In this document: in pieces, positions 33,397 to 42,126 of the stretch
Position numbering within the stretch: the stretch's first letter is position 1
How the letters are laid out: every line of letters begins with the position of its first letter
Source of the DNA: Comamonadaceae bacterium
GTDB taxonomy: Bacteria > Pseudomonadota > Gammaproteobacteria > Burkholderiales > Burkholderiaceae_C
Reading direction: 5' to 3'
DNA length: 64,000 nucleotides
Assembly (NCBI GenBank): GCA_013297875.1
Contig: JAAFIW010000003.1
Location: 186,001-250,000, forward strand
Translations under genes and position numbers: made by a program
Notes under the pieces: model-generated
What the model saw: only the letters and a program-made list of their open reading frames with translations
What the model was told of the DNA's origin: nothing
The model's database searches: none

Positions 33397-34086
33397 TCAG
33401 CGCTGGCACAGGCTCAAAAAATGCATGGCCTTCAGCGCGCCCAGCTGGGTGCGCGACTGAAAGCCGGTGCTGGCCGGTGGCACGCTCCACCAGTGGCTTT
33501 CGGAGCCGTGCAAATCAAAGGTCTGGCCCAGTTGGGGCCAGGGCAAGGACGACGGGTTCATGCCGCGCGGCAGCGTGGTTTCGCCATCGTCGTCTTGCAC
33601 CGGCTCGGTGGCCAGGGTCTGGGTCAGGGCGGTGTGCAGGCCGTGGTCAACGGCGTCGATGCTCAGGCGCGACTCCTGGGCCTGCCCCACCACCTGGCCC
33701 CAGGCCAGCCCGAGCAGGGCCGCGCGGCTGAGCAACAGGTCTCGCTGGTCGGGCACCACGGGCACGGTGACGATGAAGGGAAAAATGCGGCCCACGCGGT
33801 CGCACGAGGGGGCCACCACCCCCATTTGCCCGGTGGGCACACCGGGCTGGGCTGGCAGCACAAAGGCCCAGCGGGGGGTGCTGCCCCACACATCCAGCCC
33901 GGTGGCCTGGGTGCTGGCTTTCAGCATGTCCATGCCGTCGGCGCACCAGCGATCCCAGAACTGTTGCACCGCATAAGGCATGTGGCGCGACACAAAGTCG
34001 CCTGCGCTGGGCAGCTTGCCAAACCAGGCCAGGCTGGAGGCCAGATCGCCGGGCAGGTCACTGTCGGGGGCTTGGTGGGGGTCCAT
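33397..34086 (-). CDS. tagF: T6SS-associated protein TagF
   Basis: The protein has 229 residues and is recognised by the TagF (DUF2094) N-terminal block WFGKLPSAGDFVSRHMP, followed by FWDRWCADGMD and the RIFPFIV segment. In Pseudomonas TagF is a post-translational repressor of T6SS assembly that works in parallel with, or through, the threonine-phosphorylation pathway encoded here at 55.8-62.1 kb. It is the last gene of the minus-strand block, 3 bp after tssM. Confidence 0.92.
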   Translation of the reverse strand: MDPHQAPDSDLPGDLASSLAWFGKLPSAGDFVSRHMPYAVQQFWDRWCADGMDMLKASTQATGLDVWGSTPRWAFVLPAQPGVPTGQMGVVAPSCDRVGRIFPFIVTVPVVPDQRDLLLSRAALLGLAWGQVVGQAQESRLSIDAVDHGLHTALTQTLATEPVQDDDGETTLPRGMNPSSLPWPQLGQTFDLHGSESHWWSVPPASTGFQSRTQLGALKAMHFLSLCQR

Positions 34087-34089
34087 GGT

Positions 34090-37000
34090 TCAACCTCGTC
34101 CTGGGCAGGCAAAACTCTCCAGCTGCGGCAGGCGCAGCGGGTTGCGCACCGACTGGGCGGTGAACTCAATGCCCACGGTCTTGCCGTCCAGGCTGTAGTT
34201 CACCAGCACCCGCTCGGGCGGCGTGCCGCCCTGCACCTGGCCTTTGTCAATCAGGCGGTGCAGCGCCCAGGCTCCGGTGGTGTCCAGCGGCGGGGCTTTG
34301 CCCACCGTGAGGCGAACCTGGTTGGTGCCGCGCGTGCCAGGCCAACTGATGCGCTTGGAGCCGTCGTTGGTGGCGCTGGCGTTGATGCCCTGGCCGTCGA
34401 TGTCGATGTCCACTTTGTCGGCACCGCCCAGCGACACCACACGCACGATCAAGTCAAACTTCATGGCGCGGCTGCCGGGCGCAAAAAAGGCATCGCGAAT
34501 GACCGATGCACGCTGAAACTGCGCCAGATCGCCGGCCGAGCCTGCCGCCGCACCTTCGGGGCCGGGGCGCGGTGCCCAGGTGGCTTTGGAGGTGTCGACA
34601 AACGGGGCCAGGTTTTTCTGGAAGGTTTCGTCCATCAGGCCGCCGGGCGCAAACACCTGGGCAAAGTCGTTGGTTTGAATGTCTTGCGCAGACCCGCGGG
34701 CAACCGGGTAGCGCCCCGCAATCACCGCGCCGCAGGTCTGGCCCACACCGCCCTTGACACCCGCCGCCGCGCTGGCACGGGTGCCGCCCGACACCTGCAC
34801 GGTGGCCTGGCTGAGCAGGGCTTCCAGCACATTGCGCACCGGTTGCGGCATGCGTGCCGCTTCTGACTTGAGGCGGTTTTCAGCATCTTGCGTGCGCGGA
34901 ATCGTGCCGCCGCGAATGGCACTTTCGGCGGCCACCAGGTTGGCCAGGTACTCATCAAGCACCTTGGCTAAACCGTCGATGGGTGCGGTGCCCGGCGCGC
35001 CTTTGGTTACGGCATGCAGGCTGGAAAACGGGCCTTGCACAATCATTTCGGGCTTGTCGTCCAGGCCGGTGCTGGCATTCAAGCCGCCCGCCAGGCCGAT
35101 GGCGGCCGTGACCTCCTGCTTGGCCCTTTCCAATGAGTTCAATGCCTGATCAACCTTGGTGGAGCCACCGGAGTCGGTGCGGATCAAGGTGGTTTCTTTG
35201 GCGGCCGCACGGGTGAGCAGCAGCAGGGGCGATTCCACACTGGCCAGCAGGCGGGTCACGGCAATGGTGTCCGACAGGCTGTTGCGTCCAATCAGGCGCA
35301 CATCGTTCAAATATTCCTGCCACAGCTTGGCGTATTCGGTCAGGTACAGGCGGGTGACTTGCTGGGTTTGCTGCGCCAGCTCCAGCGGGTTGGGTACCAC
35401 GGGTTTGGTGGTGGGGGCCACACGGCCCAGCACCCAGGCGTCTTCCAGGCCCATGTCGGCCATGGCAGCGGCCAGCTCTTTCTGGAACTTGGGGTAACCC
35501 GCAGCGGTGAACAGGCCGGGAATGCCCGCGTTCAGCGGTTGCTTGCTGGCCCGCACCAGCACGTTGGGCGCTTCCAGCCCGGCCACACGCGCGATGGTGA
35601 ATTCGGGCGGCTCGCTGCCTGCCAGCAGGCGCGACTTGATGCGGCTGTAGGTGCGGTTGGCCGGGGGCTGCTGGTTCAAGACTTCGCGCGCGTTTTTCAC
35701 CAGGTCTTTGTCCAGCGCAAAGGGCGAGATGACCACTTTGCCCTGCATCAGCGCGTCCAGGTGTTCATCGAGTTGCTTGCGCTGCTCCACCGTGGCGGTG
35801 GGCATGCTGCGGTTCCAGTCGGCCTGTATCCAGATCTTCAGCGCGTCAGCACTGAAGGGGCCTGCGCCGCCCAGCATCAAATAAGCCTTCAGGGCCTGGT
35901 ACAGGTAGTCGGAGTTGCCGGGCGGCGAGGCGCGCAGCAGGGCTTCCAGCCGCGTAGCGATGCGCGGCAAAAAGGCTTCTTCCAGCAAGCGGTTGTAGGC
36001 AATCTGGCCTGCGGTGTCCAGCTTGTCGCCCTGGTACAGGCCGTAGCGGTAGCCCCAGGGCACGTTGTTGAAATCAAACTTGTCGATCACCGCCACGCTA
36101 CGCGCCTGGTTAAGCACGGGCAGCAGCGCCGGTGCGTCTTCAGTGACGGCTGCGGGAATGGCCTCTACCGTGGTGCGCAGGGCCTGCGCCTTGGTGCCCA
36201 CCTCGGTGATGTAGGTGCTGTTGTTGCCGTAGCTGACCAGTGGCGACCAGGCCACATTGGCTCCGACAAACAGCAGCGCACAGGCGGCCAGGCCGCCCAG
36301 CAGGATGAAGCGCAGGCGGCGCTCGGCGGCAATGTTGCGCCCGGCAATAAAGTGCTCAGGGAACACCACTTTTTGCAACACGTCGGCCAGAAAGAAACTC
36401 TTGCCCGTGCCCGCCATGGCCTCTACACCGGCCACCTTGCTGGGCACGCGGAAGGTGCGCTGCATGGCACCCAGCACGCGGTCAAACGGCGTGCCTTCTT
36501 GCGTGGCCGAGGTGAAATACACGCCACGCAACAGCGGCTGCTCGTTGAACTTGGACTCGGCGAACACCGATGCCAGCAGCCGGCCAATCACATCACGCAG
36601 GCCCGACAGCTGCTGCGGCAGCGCATAGGCCAGCGCCCGGCGCGACAGGTCGGGCTCGGCCAGCAGGCGCTCGTGCATGCCGGCATTCAGGCGCTGGTAG
36701 AGCAGGTCAAATTCCTGGTTGAAGTGCTCGCGCACCGCAATGGTGGTGTTGTTTTTGGGGTTGTAGGGCAAGGTAAAGCCCCACACCTGGGCACGCTCTT
36801 CGCGCGAGCAGTTCAGGAAATACTCAGAAAAGCCCGACAGCAAGTCGGCCTTGGTCACCAGCACATACACCGGAAACTGCACGCCCAGGCCATCGCGCAG
36901 CTCGGCCAGACGCGCCTTGAGCGTGGCCGCGTGCACCTCGCGCTCTTGGGCCGACATTTGCAAGAGGTCGGATACCGACAGCGTGAGCATCACGCCGTTC

Positions 37001-37710
37001 AGCGGCTGACGCGGACGAAACTTTTTGAGCAAGCCCATGAAGCCGGCCCACTCGGCCTTGTCGACCGACTGGTTGCTTTCCTGGGTGGTGTAGCGGCCTG
37101 CGGTGTCGATCAACACCGCTTCATTGGTAAACCACCAGTCGCAGTTGCGCGTGCCGCCCACACCGCGAATGGCGGCTTTGCCAAATTGCTCGGCCAGCGG
37201 AAAGGTCAGGCCGGCATTGACCAGCGCCGTGGTTTTGCCGGAACCGGGTGCACCAATGAAGGCATACCAGGGCAACTGGTACACATACTGATTCGACAGG
37301 CTGGACAGCATGCCGCCTTTTTCGTTGGCTGAAAAACGCGTCTTCTTCAGCACATCGGCGGCTTCCTTGAAGCGACGTCCCAACTCGGCCACTTCCTCGC
37401 TGCCAGCGGCTGTTTGGCCTTCGCCGGGCTTGCTCTGCATCTTGGCCAACTGACTGAGAAGCGCGTCGTTCATGTTGCGCTGGCGCCACCAGCGAATCAG
37501 TACCTTGACCAGGTACAGCAGCCAGATGACGGCAATCACCGTCCAGCGAATCCACTCGGGGCCCAGAGGTGCCATCTTGGCATTGGAGACCGAGATCGCA
37601 ACCAGCGGCCCGACGTACCAGATGAGCAGCGACAGCAGCAGCAGGAAAAAAATGGTCAGTGTGGTCCGGTTGATGAAGTAACCGAAAAACCGGCGGATGG
37701 ATGAAAACAT
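34090..37710 (-). CDS. tssM: T6SS membrane complex subunit TssM (IcmF)
   Basis: The protein has 1206 residues. Two N-terminal membrane helices (about 12-32 and 50-70) precede a cytoplasmic P-loop domain (GAPGSGKTTALVNAG, about 158-172), a third helix near residue 460 and a large periplasmic part. TssM spans the inner membrane and joins TssL to the outer-membrane lipoprotein of the trans-envelope complex. The Walker A lysine is intact, so ATP binding is likely. AAGGA precedes the ATG. It follows tssL after 24 bp. Confidence 0.96.
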   Translation of the reverse strand: MFSSIRRFFGYFINRTTLTIFFLLLLSLLIWYVGPLVAISVSNAKMAPLGPEWIRWTVIAVIWLLYLVKVLIRWWRQRNMNDALLSQLAKMQSKPGEGQTAAGSEEVAELGRRFKEAADVLKKTRFSANEKGGMLSSLSNQYVYQLPWYAFIGAPGSGKTTALVNAGLTFPLAEQFGKAAIRGVGGTRNCDWWFTNEAVLIDTAGRYTTQESNQSVDKAEWAGFMGLLKKFRPRQPLNGVMLTLSVSDLLQMSAQEREVHAATLKARLAELRDGLGVQFPVYVLVTKADLLSGFSEYFLNCSREERAQVWGFTLPYNPKNNTTIAVREHFNQEFDLLYQRLNAGMHERLLAEPDLSRRALAYALPQQLSGLRDVIGRLLASVFAESKFNEQPLLRGVYFTSATQEGTPFDRVLGAMQRTFRVPSKVAGVEAMAGTGKSFFLADVLQKVVFPEHFIAGRNIAAERRLRFILLGGLAACALLFVGANVAWSPLVSYGNNSTYITEVGTKAQALRTTVEAIPAAVTEDAPALLPVLNQARSVAVIDKFDFNNVPWGYRYGLYQGDKLDTAGQIAYNRLLEEAFLPRIATRLEALLRASPPGNSDYLYQALKAYLMLGGAGPFSADALKIWIQADWNRSMPTATVEQRKQLDEHLDALMQGKVVISPFALDKDLVKNAREVLNQQPPANRTYSRIKSRLLAGSEPPEFTIARVAGLEAPNVLVRASKQPLNAGIPGLFTAAGYPKFQKELAAAMADMGLEDAWVLGRVAPTTKPVVPNPLELAQQTQQVTRLYLTEYAKLWQEYLNDVRLIGRNSLSDTIAVTRLLASVESPLLLLTRAAAKETTLIRTDSGGSTKVDQALNSLERAKQEVTAAIGLAGGLNASTGLDDKPEMIVQGPFSSLHAVTKGAPGTAPIDGLAKVLDEYLANLVAAESAIRGGTIPRTQDAENRLKSEAARMPQPVRNVLEALLSQATVQVSGGTRASAAAGVKGGVGQTCGAVIAGRYPVARGSAQDIQTNDFAQVFAPGGLMDETFQKNLAPFVDTSKATWAPRPGPEGAAAGSAGDLAQFQRASVIRDAFFAPGSRAMKFDLIVRVVSLGGADKVDIDIDGQGINASATNDGSKRISWPGTRGTNQVRLTVGKAPPLDTTGAWALHRLIDKGQVQGGTPPERVLVNYSLDGKTVGIEFTAQSVRNPLRLPQLESFACPGRG

Positions 37711-37734
37711 GGCCCGTTGTCCTTTTCCGTGGTT

Positions 37735-39075
37735 TTATTGTTTGACGGGCGTTGCCGTGATTTCGCGGTCGCGCTCTTGCGGAGACAGCAGCAAGGTGAC
37801 CTCGACCCGCCGGTTGCGCGAGCGGTTTTCGGCGGTGTCGTTGGCGGCCACCGGGTCGCTGTCGGCGCGGCCTTGTGCACGGGTGCGGTTTTTGGCGGTA
37901 AGGCGCTGCTCCACGATGCCGCGCACCACGTCGGCACGGGCCTGCGACAGCTCGTAGTTGGAGGGGAAGCGCCCGGAGCGAATGGGCACGTTGTCGGTGT
38001 AGCCCGTGACCAGCACCGAGCCACTCACCGTGTTGAGCGCATCGGCCACGCGTGAGAGCACCGGCAGGTAGCGCGACTTCACGTCAGTGGAGCCGGAGTC
38101 AAACAAACCATCGCCGCGCAAAATCACCACGCTGCGGTCGGCTTCATCGCGCACCGTCACCAGGCCTTCGCGCACCTCGGGTTCCAGAAACTGTGCAAAG
38201 CGTTTGACCGGTGCCGGTTGCACCACTGCCGCTTGCGCTTTGGCCAGGCGTATGCCCGCAATGGTGCTGAACACCTCGCTGGATTTGCCCGCCAGCAGGA
38301 ACGAATACAAAAAGTAGATGGCGGCCAGCAGCAGCAAGGTGGCACCGGCAGCAATCCACATCGGCAAAAAGCCCCATTTGGCCTTGCCGTCGGAGGTGGC
38401 ACCCTGCCAGTGCAGCGACAGGGGTTTGGCAAACTCGCCGCGTGCGCCGTGAATGATTTCCACCAGGCGGCGGCGCAGCGCTTCCAGCTGGGTGCGGCCG
38501 TTGTCCACCACGCCAAAGCGGCCCTCAAACCCCAAGGCAATGCACACGGCCATCATCTCGATCAGGTCGATGTGTTTTTTGGGGTCTTGCACCAGGCGCG
38601 CCAGTACCTGAAAGAACTTTTCACCGCCCCAGGTTTCGTTGTGAAAGGTCACCAGCAGGCTGTGGCGTGACCAGGCACCGCCACCGCCCCAGGGGGTTTT
38701 GGCGGCGGTTTCGTCGAGTGCGGTGCACAGCGCGTAGCGCGCACCAATCACGGTTTCGGGTGGCACCAGCGCCTCGCGGGCGCGGCGCTCAAACAGCTGA
38801 ACCTGATCGACCAGGTAGTTGCGCAGCTGGCCCGGGTCGGGGTGGTGCGCCATCACGCGCATTTGCGGAATCAGGTTGAGCAGCGGATTGGCGGCTACGG
38901 CCAGCGGGTTGGAGCCGCTTTGAATCTCTGGCAGATCCGCCGCCAGCGCCGGGCCGGCCAACACCGAGGCCAGAGGTTTGGCTGCCGCCGCCGCAGCCGC
39001 CGGGGGCGGGGGGGCGGCCAGAAGCGCAAATGGGTCGAGGTTTGCCGCAGAGGGGGGATTGACGGGTGTGTTCAT
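37735..39075 (-). CDS. tssL: T6SS membrane complex subunit TssL (DotU) with OmpA-like C-terminus
   Basis: The protein has 446 residues. An Ala/Pro-rich start is followed by the DotU domain (about 60-235), a membrane helix (about 250-272, LPMWIAAGATLLLLAAIYFL) and an OmpA-like peptidoglycan-binding domain (about 310-435; GYTDNVPIRSGRFPSNYELS, RSRNRRVEVTL). It is therefore an extended, cell-wall-anchored TssL. The ATG at 39075 fits the family; the longer frame adds a non-conserved stretch. Confidence 0.95.
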   Translation of the reverse strand: MNTPVNPPSAANLDPFALLAAPPPPAAAAAAAKPLASVLAGPALAADLPEIQSGSNPLAVAANPLLNLIPQMRVMAHHPDPGQLRNYLVDQVQLFERRAREALVPPETVIGARYALCTALDETAAKTPWGGGGAWSRHSLLVTFHNETWGGEKFFQVLARLVQDPKKHIDLIEMMAVCIALGFEGRFGVVDNGRTQLEALRRRLVEIIHGARGEFAKPLSLHWQGATSDGKAKWGFLPMWIAAGATLLLLAAIYFLYSFLLAGKSSEVFSTIAGIRLAKAQAAVVQPAPVKRFAQFLEPEVREGLVTVRDEADRSVVILRGDGLFDSGSTDVKSRYLPVLSRVADALNTVSGSVLVTGYTDNVPIRSGRFPSNYELSQARADVVRGIVEQRLTAKNRTRAQGRADSDPVAANDTAENRSRNRRVEVTLLLSPQERDREITATPVKQ

Positions 39076-39112
39076 GTTCTGCCTGTCTGTGTTTTTGTCC
39101 CGATGCTCGGGT

Positions 39113-40447
39113 TCAAGCGCGAATGGCCCAGAACTCAAGTTTCAAGCCCGGAAAATCGCCCGCGATGTGCATGGCCAGGCCGCCTGAGCGCTCCAGGCCG
39201 CGCCAGAATTCGCTGCTGGTGTCCAGCTCGAAATAGTTGTTGCCCGCGTGATACGGAATCTGCCGTGGTGCCACCGGCAAGGGGCGCAGGCCCACGCCGG
39301 GCAGGTGCAGGTTGACCAGGTCGCGGATTTTTTCGACGGGGCCGATCTTGACTTGCGAGGGAAACTGTTTGCGCACGGTCTCGCCCGGCAAATCGGCCGC
39401 CACGGCCAGCACAAAGGTGGCGGTTTTGATGAGTTCGGGGTTGGCAATCACGGCCACGCGCACCCCGTAGGCGCGCTCCAGCAACTCGATCTGGAAAGCG
39501 TTTTGCTCCAGCACCATGGACAGCGAGCGGCGCAAATCAGCCATCAGCGGCGTGAAGCACGAGGCCAGATCGTCGTGGTGGTAGGCTGGGTAGTCACCGG
39601 GGCGACGCGTGTCGCGGGTGAAGGTGGTGATGTCGCCGGCCAGGGCCAGCAGGTCGGCATACAGGCGCTCGGGGTGCAGGGTGCGCAGTTTGGACAGGTG
39701 CACGATCAAGGGCTCGTAGCGGTTGACCAGTTGCAGCATCAAAAAGTCAGCCACCTCGGACACGCCACCGCGTCCGGGGGCCGACAGGCGCGCGGCCAGC
39801 GCCTCGCCCCGGTGGTGCAGCAGCCCGGCCAATTCGCGCAAAAAGCCCGACAGCACGCGGCTTTCGTGGGCCACCACGATGGGGGGAATATGGCCCTCGT
39901 CCAGCGAGACCGACAGGTCATTGCGCCGCTCGGTGACCAGGCACACGCCCACCGTCATCCAGCCTTCGGGCACTTCGTCTTCGGGCAACAGGCGCAGGCG
40001 CAAATGGGCAGTTTGGATGGGGGCCGGGTCGCCGCCGACCGAGTTCTGGTCGGGCGCGTCTTCTTCCAGCACCTTGTAGCGCGCCAGCGAGCGGGCGTCG
40101 TCGTCAAACGAAACCTCTTCGCTGCCGGTGCGAAACACCGGCAGGCACAGCATGATGCGTTTGGCTTTGACGGTCTCGGAAATCGTGATGCCGCTGGGTG
40201 GCTCGTTGACCTGTGGAAACGAGAACACCGTGCCATCGGGCATGACGCCGGTGGCGCTGGCGATGGCGACTTTGCCGATGGCCAGGCTGGCGGTGTCCAG
40301 CACCAGCGAATGAAAGCCCCAGAAGTGACCTTGCGCGCTGATCAGCAACTGGTGCTGGGCATATTCCTGAAAGCGTTGCGCCTGCTGAAAGTGCTGCGGG
40401 CGCAGGAACATGCCCTCCGACCAGACGACGCGGCTGCGATCACCCAT
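39113..40447 (-). CDS. tssK: T6SS baseplate subunit TssK
   Basis: The protein has 444 residues from the second possible ATG, preceded by GAGG; the N-terminal block VVWSEGMFLRPQHFQQ is the TssK signature. TssK trimers connect the baseplate wedge to the TssLM membrane complex. It lies 37 bp before tssL. Upstream, 35 bp away, is an unknown coiled-coil gene. Confidence 0.95.
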   Translation of the reverse strand: MGDRSRVVWSEGMFLRPQHFQQAQRFQEYAQHQLLISAQGHFWGFHSLVLDTASLAIGKVAIASATGVMPDGTVFSFPQVNEPPSGITISETVKAKRIMLCLPVFRTGSEEVSFDDDARSLARYKVLEEDAPDQNSVGGDPAPIQTAHLRLRLLPEDEVPEGWMTVGVCLVTERRNDLSVSLDEGHIPPIVVAHESRVLSGFLRELAGLLHHRGEALAARLSAPGRGGVSEVADFLMLQLVNRYEPLIVHLSKLRTLHPERLYADLLALAGDITTFTRDTRRPGDYPAYHHDDLASCFTPLMADLRRSLSMVLEQNAFQIELLERAYGVRVAVIANPELIKTATFVLAVAADLPGETVRKQFPSQVKIGPVEKIRDLVNLHLPGVGLRPLPVAPRQIPYHAGNNYFELDTSSEFWRGLERSGGLAMHIAGDFPGLKLEFWAIRA

Positions 40448-40482
40448 TGCTTGCCTCACAAATAGTCAATATCGCTTGCACT

Positions 40483-40941
40483 TTAAAACGTCTCAATGAC
40501 TTGCACATTGTGTTCAACCGCTTTCTTGTAATTTTCGAATTTTTCTTTCAGATCCTTGAACACCTTGGCGTAGCGCGTCACGGCATCAGTGATCTGCGCA
40601 ACGCCCTTGACCACGGTGCCCGCCAGTGCGATGACGTTGCCATCGGCCGCCTGATCCACGCCATCGCTCAGGGTTTCGACGGCGGCTGTCAGGTCGTTCT
40701 TGGCGGTCTCCAGCAGAGCCTTGATTTCTTCGTAGTCTTTCAGCGCGCCTTTGACCAGCTTCACGTCCTCGTCCAGCAGCTTGGACGCCTTGTCCATTTT
40801 TTCCTTGGCTTTGTCGGCAAAGGCTTTGGTTTCTTCAATCGACTTGAGCAAGGTGAGTGCCTGACCCACCGCATCGGTGGCGGTGTCGGCTTTCGACTTG
40901 GCATCGTCGATGGACTTGGCTGCTGCGTCGGTATCGGCCAT
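40483..40941 (-). CDS. Unknown coiled-coil protein within the T6SS locus
   Basis: The protein has 152 residues, Ala/Lys/Asp-rich and almost wholly helical (KADTATDAVGQALTLLKS, AKEKMDKASKLLDEDVKLV, DLKEKFENYKKAVEHNVQV). There is no signal peptide, no clear membrane helix and no known domain. A glycine/valine stretch in the middle (ALAGTVVKGVAQITDAV) could be a short hydrophobic segment. It is placed between the HEAT-like gene and tssK, separated from the former by an R1 copy. It could be an accessory factor, adaptor or effector-related protein; the function is unknown. Confidence 0.7.
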   Translation of the reverse strand: MADTDAAAKSIDDAKSKADTATDAVGQALTLLKSIEETKAFADKAKEKMDKASKLLDEDVKLVKGALKDYEEIKALLETAKNDLTAAVETLSDGVDQAADGNVIALAGTVVKGVAQITDAVTRYAKVFKDLKEKFENYKKAVEHNVQVIETF

Positions 40942-40974
40942 TGGGTTGTCCTTGTGTGCAAAGGGTTCGGTTTA

Positions 40975-41030
40975 AATTACTATAAATTTGATAGCTGCTT
41001 GAGCAGGCAAATCATGGGCTGGTGGCACTT
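40975..41030 (+). repeat. R1 repeat at the 3' end of the HEAT-like gene
   Basis: TACTATAAATTTGATAGC, TGCTTGAGCAGG and ATCATGGGCTGGTGGCAC follow R1. Read on the minus strand, the repeat supplies the last codons and the TGA stop of the upstream gene. Confidence 0.75.
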
Positions 41031-42118
41031 TTCGCTTCTATTTCCGTCAATTCCGTGCCCACCAGCGTCTTGTGCACCTGTGAAAGGACTTTTTGCAGTG
41101 CGGAACTGGCCAGGGCATGCCGCTTGCGCACCACCACCGCAGCCGGCGCGAAGTCTTTGGGGTGCAGGCACAGCAGCATGCAATGCGCCGCACAGGCCCG
41201 GTCAGGCGCGCTTTCCACCCGCTGCAGCACGTGGGCCATGGGCAGGTCTTTGGGCCCTGGTTTCAGGCGCAGCAAAGTGCGGCACAGCTTTTCTTCGCGC
41301 GCGGGATCGTCGGTGGCCGACAACATCTGGGCAACGGCGTTGGCCTGGGGCTGGGCCGCTTCACCCAGTTCACCCAAAGCATCCAGCGCGGCAAACGCCT
41401 TGTCGTTGTCGCGGGTGTCAGCGGCCACCTGAACCAGCGCGCCAATGGCAGCCCCTTGAGGATTGAGTTGCGCCAGCGCGCCGTAGCCCGCAATGCCGGT
41501 GGGCATCAGCGGCGCACCGGCCAGACTGCGCATGACAAAAGCTTCCAGCTTGCTGCGCAGGTCGTTGTCTTTACCGGCGCTGCGGGCCAGTGCATGCAGG
41601 GCCTCGGAAGTCCAGCGTTCGGCGCTGACGCCAGAGACGTGCCTGGCAATGCTGGCCGCCGCTTCGCGGGCGAAGGGGGTAATGGCCAACAAGGCCACTT
41701 TGCGGGCGTTGCCATCGGCATCCAGCAGCATGGCGCACACTGGGTCGTGCGCAGCCGCAGGCAGGCAAGCCAGGCGAAACAGCGCATGGGCAGCCGCGAT
41801 TCGTGCTGGCATGCTGTTGCCTTCGGCCACAAATTGGCACACGCAGTCCAGCACGGCAGGGCTTGCACCTTTGGGTGAGAGACTGCCCAGCGCCGTAGCG
41901 GCCAGCTGCGAGGCCAGGGGATCACCCCCGCAGCGCTGGGCGCAGGTCACCAAAGCCTCCATGCACGCGTCCAATGGGGCACCCGGTTGCAAGGCCATGC
42001 CCAGCGCCGTGGTTCGCACTGCGGCGTCCTCAGACACCAGGTGCCGGGCCAACACATCCGCTGGCCACAGCGTGATCCTGGCCACAGTTGGGGCGTCTCC
42101 AGAGGGCGTGTCGGCCAT
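41012..42118 (-). CDS. HEAT-repeat-like protein in T6SS locus
   Basis: The protein has 368 residues, almost all helical, with repeated pairs such as AAVRTTALGMAL, PARIAAAHALFRLA and NARKVALLAITPFA, resembling HEAT/ARM units (about 7-9). It resembles the HEAT-like conserved proteins sometimes found near T6SS genes. It starts 8 bp after vgrG on the same strand, which suggests it assists VgrG or its cargo, but no effector is visible. Its C-terminus and stop codon lie within repeat R1, so the natural end may have been changed. Confidence 0.7.
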   Translation of the reverse strand: MADTPSGDAPTVARITLWPADVLARHLVSEDAAVRTTALGMALQPGAPLDACMEALVTCAQRCGGDPLASQLAATALGSLSPKGASPAVLDCVCQFVAEGNSMPARIAAAHALFRLACLPAAAHDPVCAMLLDADGNARKVALLAITPFAREAAASIARHVSGVSAERWTSEALHALARSAGKDNDLRSKLEAFVMRSLAGAPLMPTGIAGYGALAQLNPQGAAIGALVQVAADTRDNDKAFAALDALGELGEAAQPQANAVAQMLSATDDPAREEKLCRTLLRLKPGPKDLPMAHVLQRVESAPDRACAAHCMLLCLHPKDFAPAAVVVRKRHALASSALQKVLSQVHKTLVGTELTEIEAKSATSP

Positions 42119-42126
42119 GGTGATCG

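Noticed and set aside
35359-37332. A 657-residue frame on the plus strand opposite tssM
   Set aside because: Same composition artefact; the minus-strand TssM is certain.
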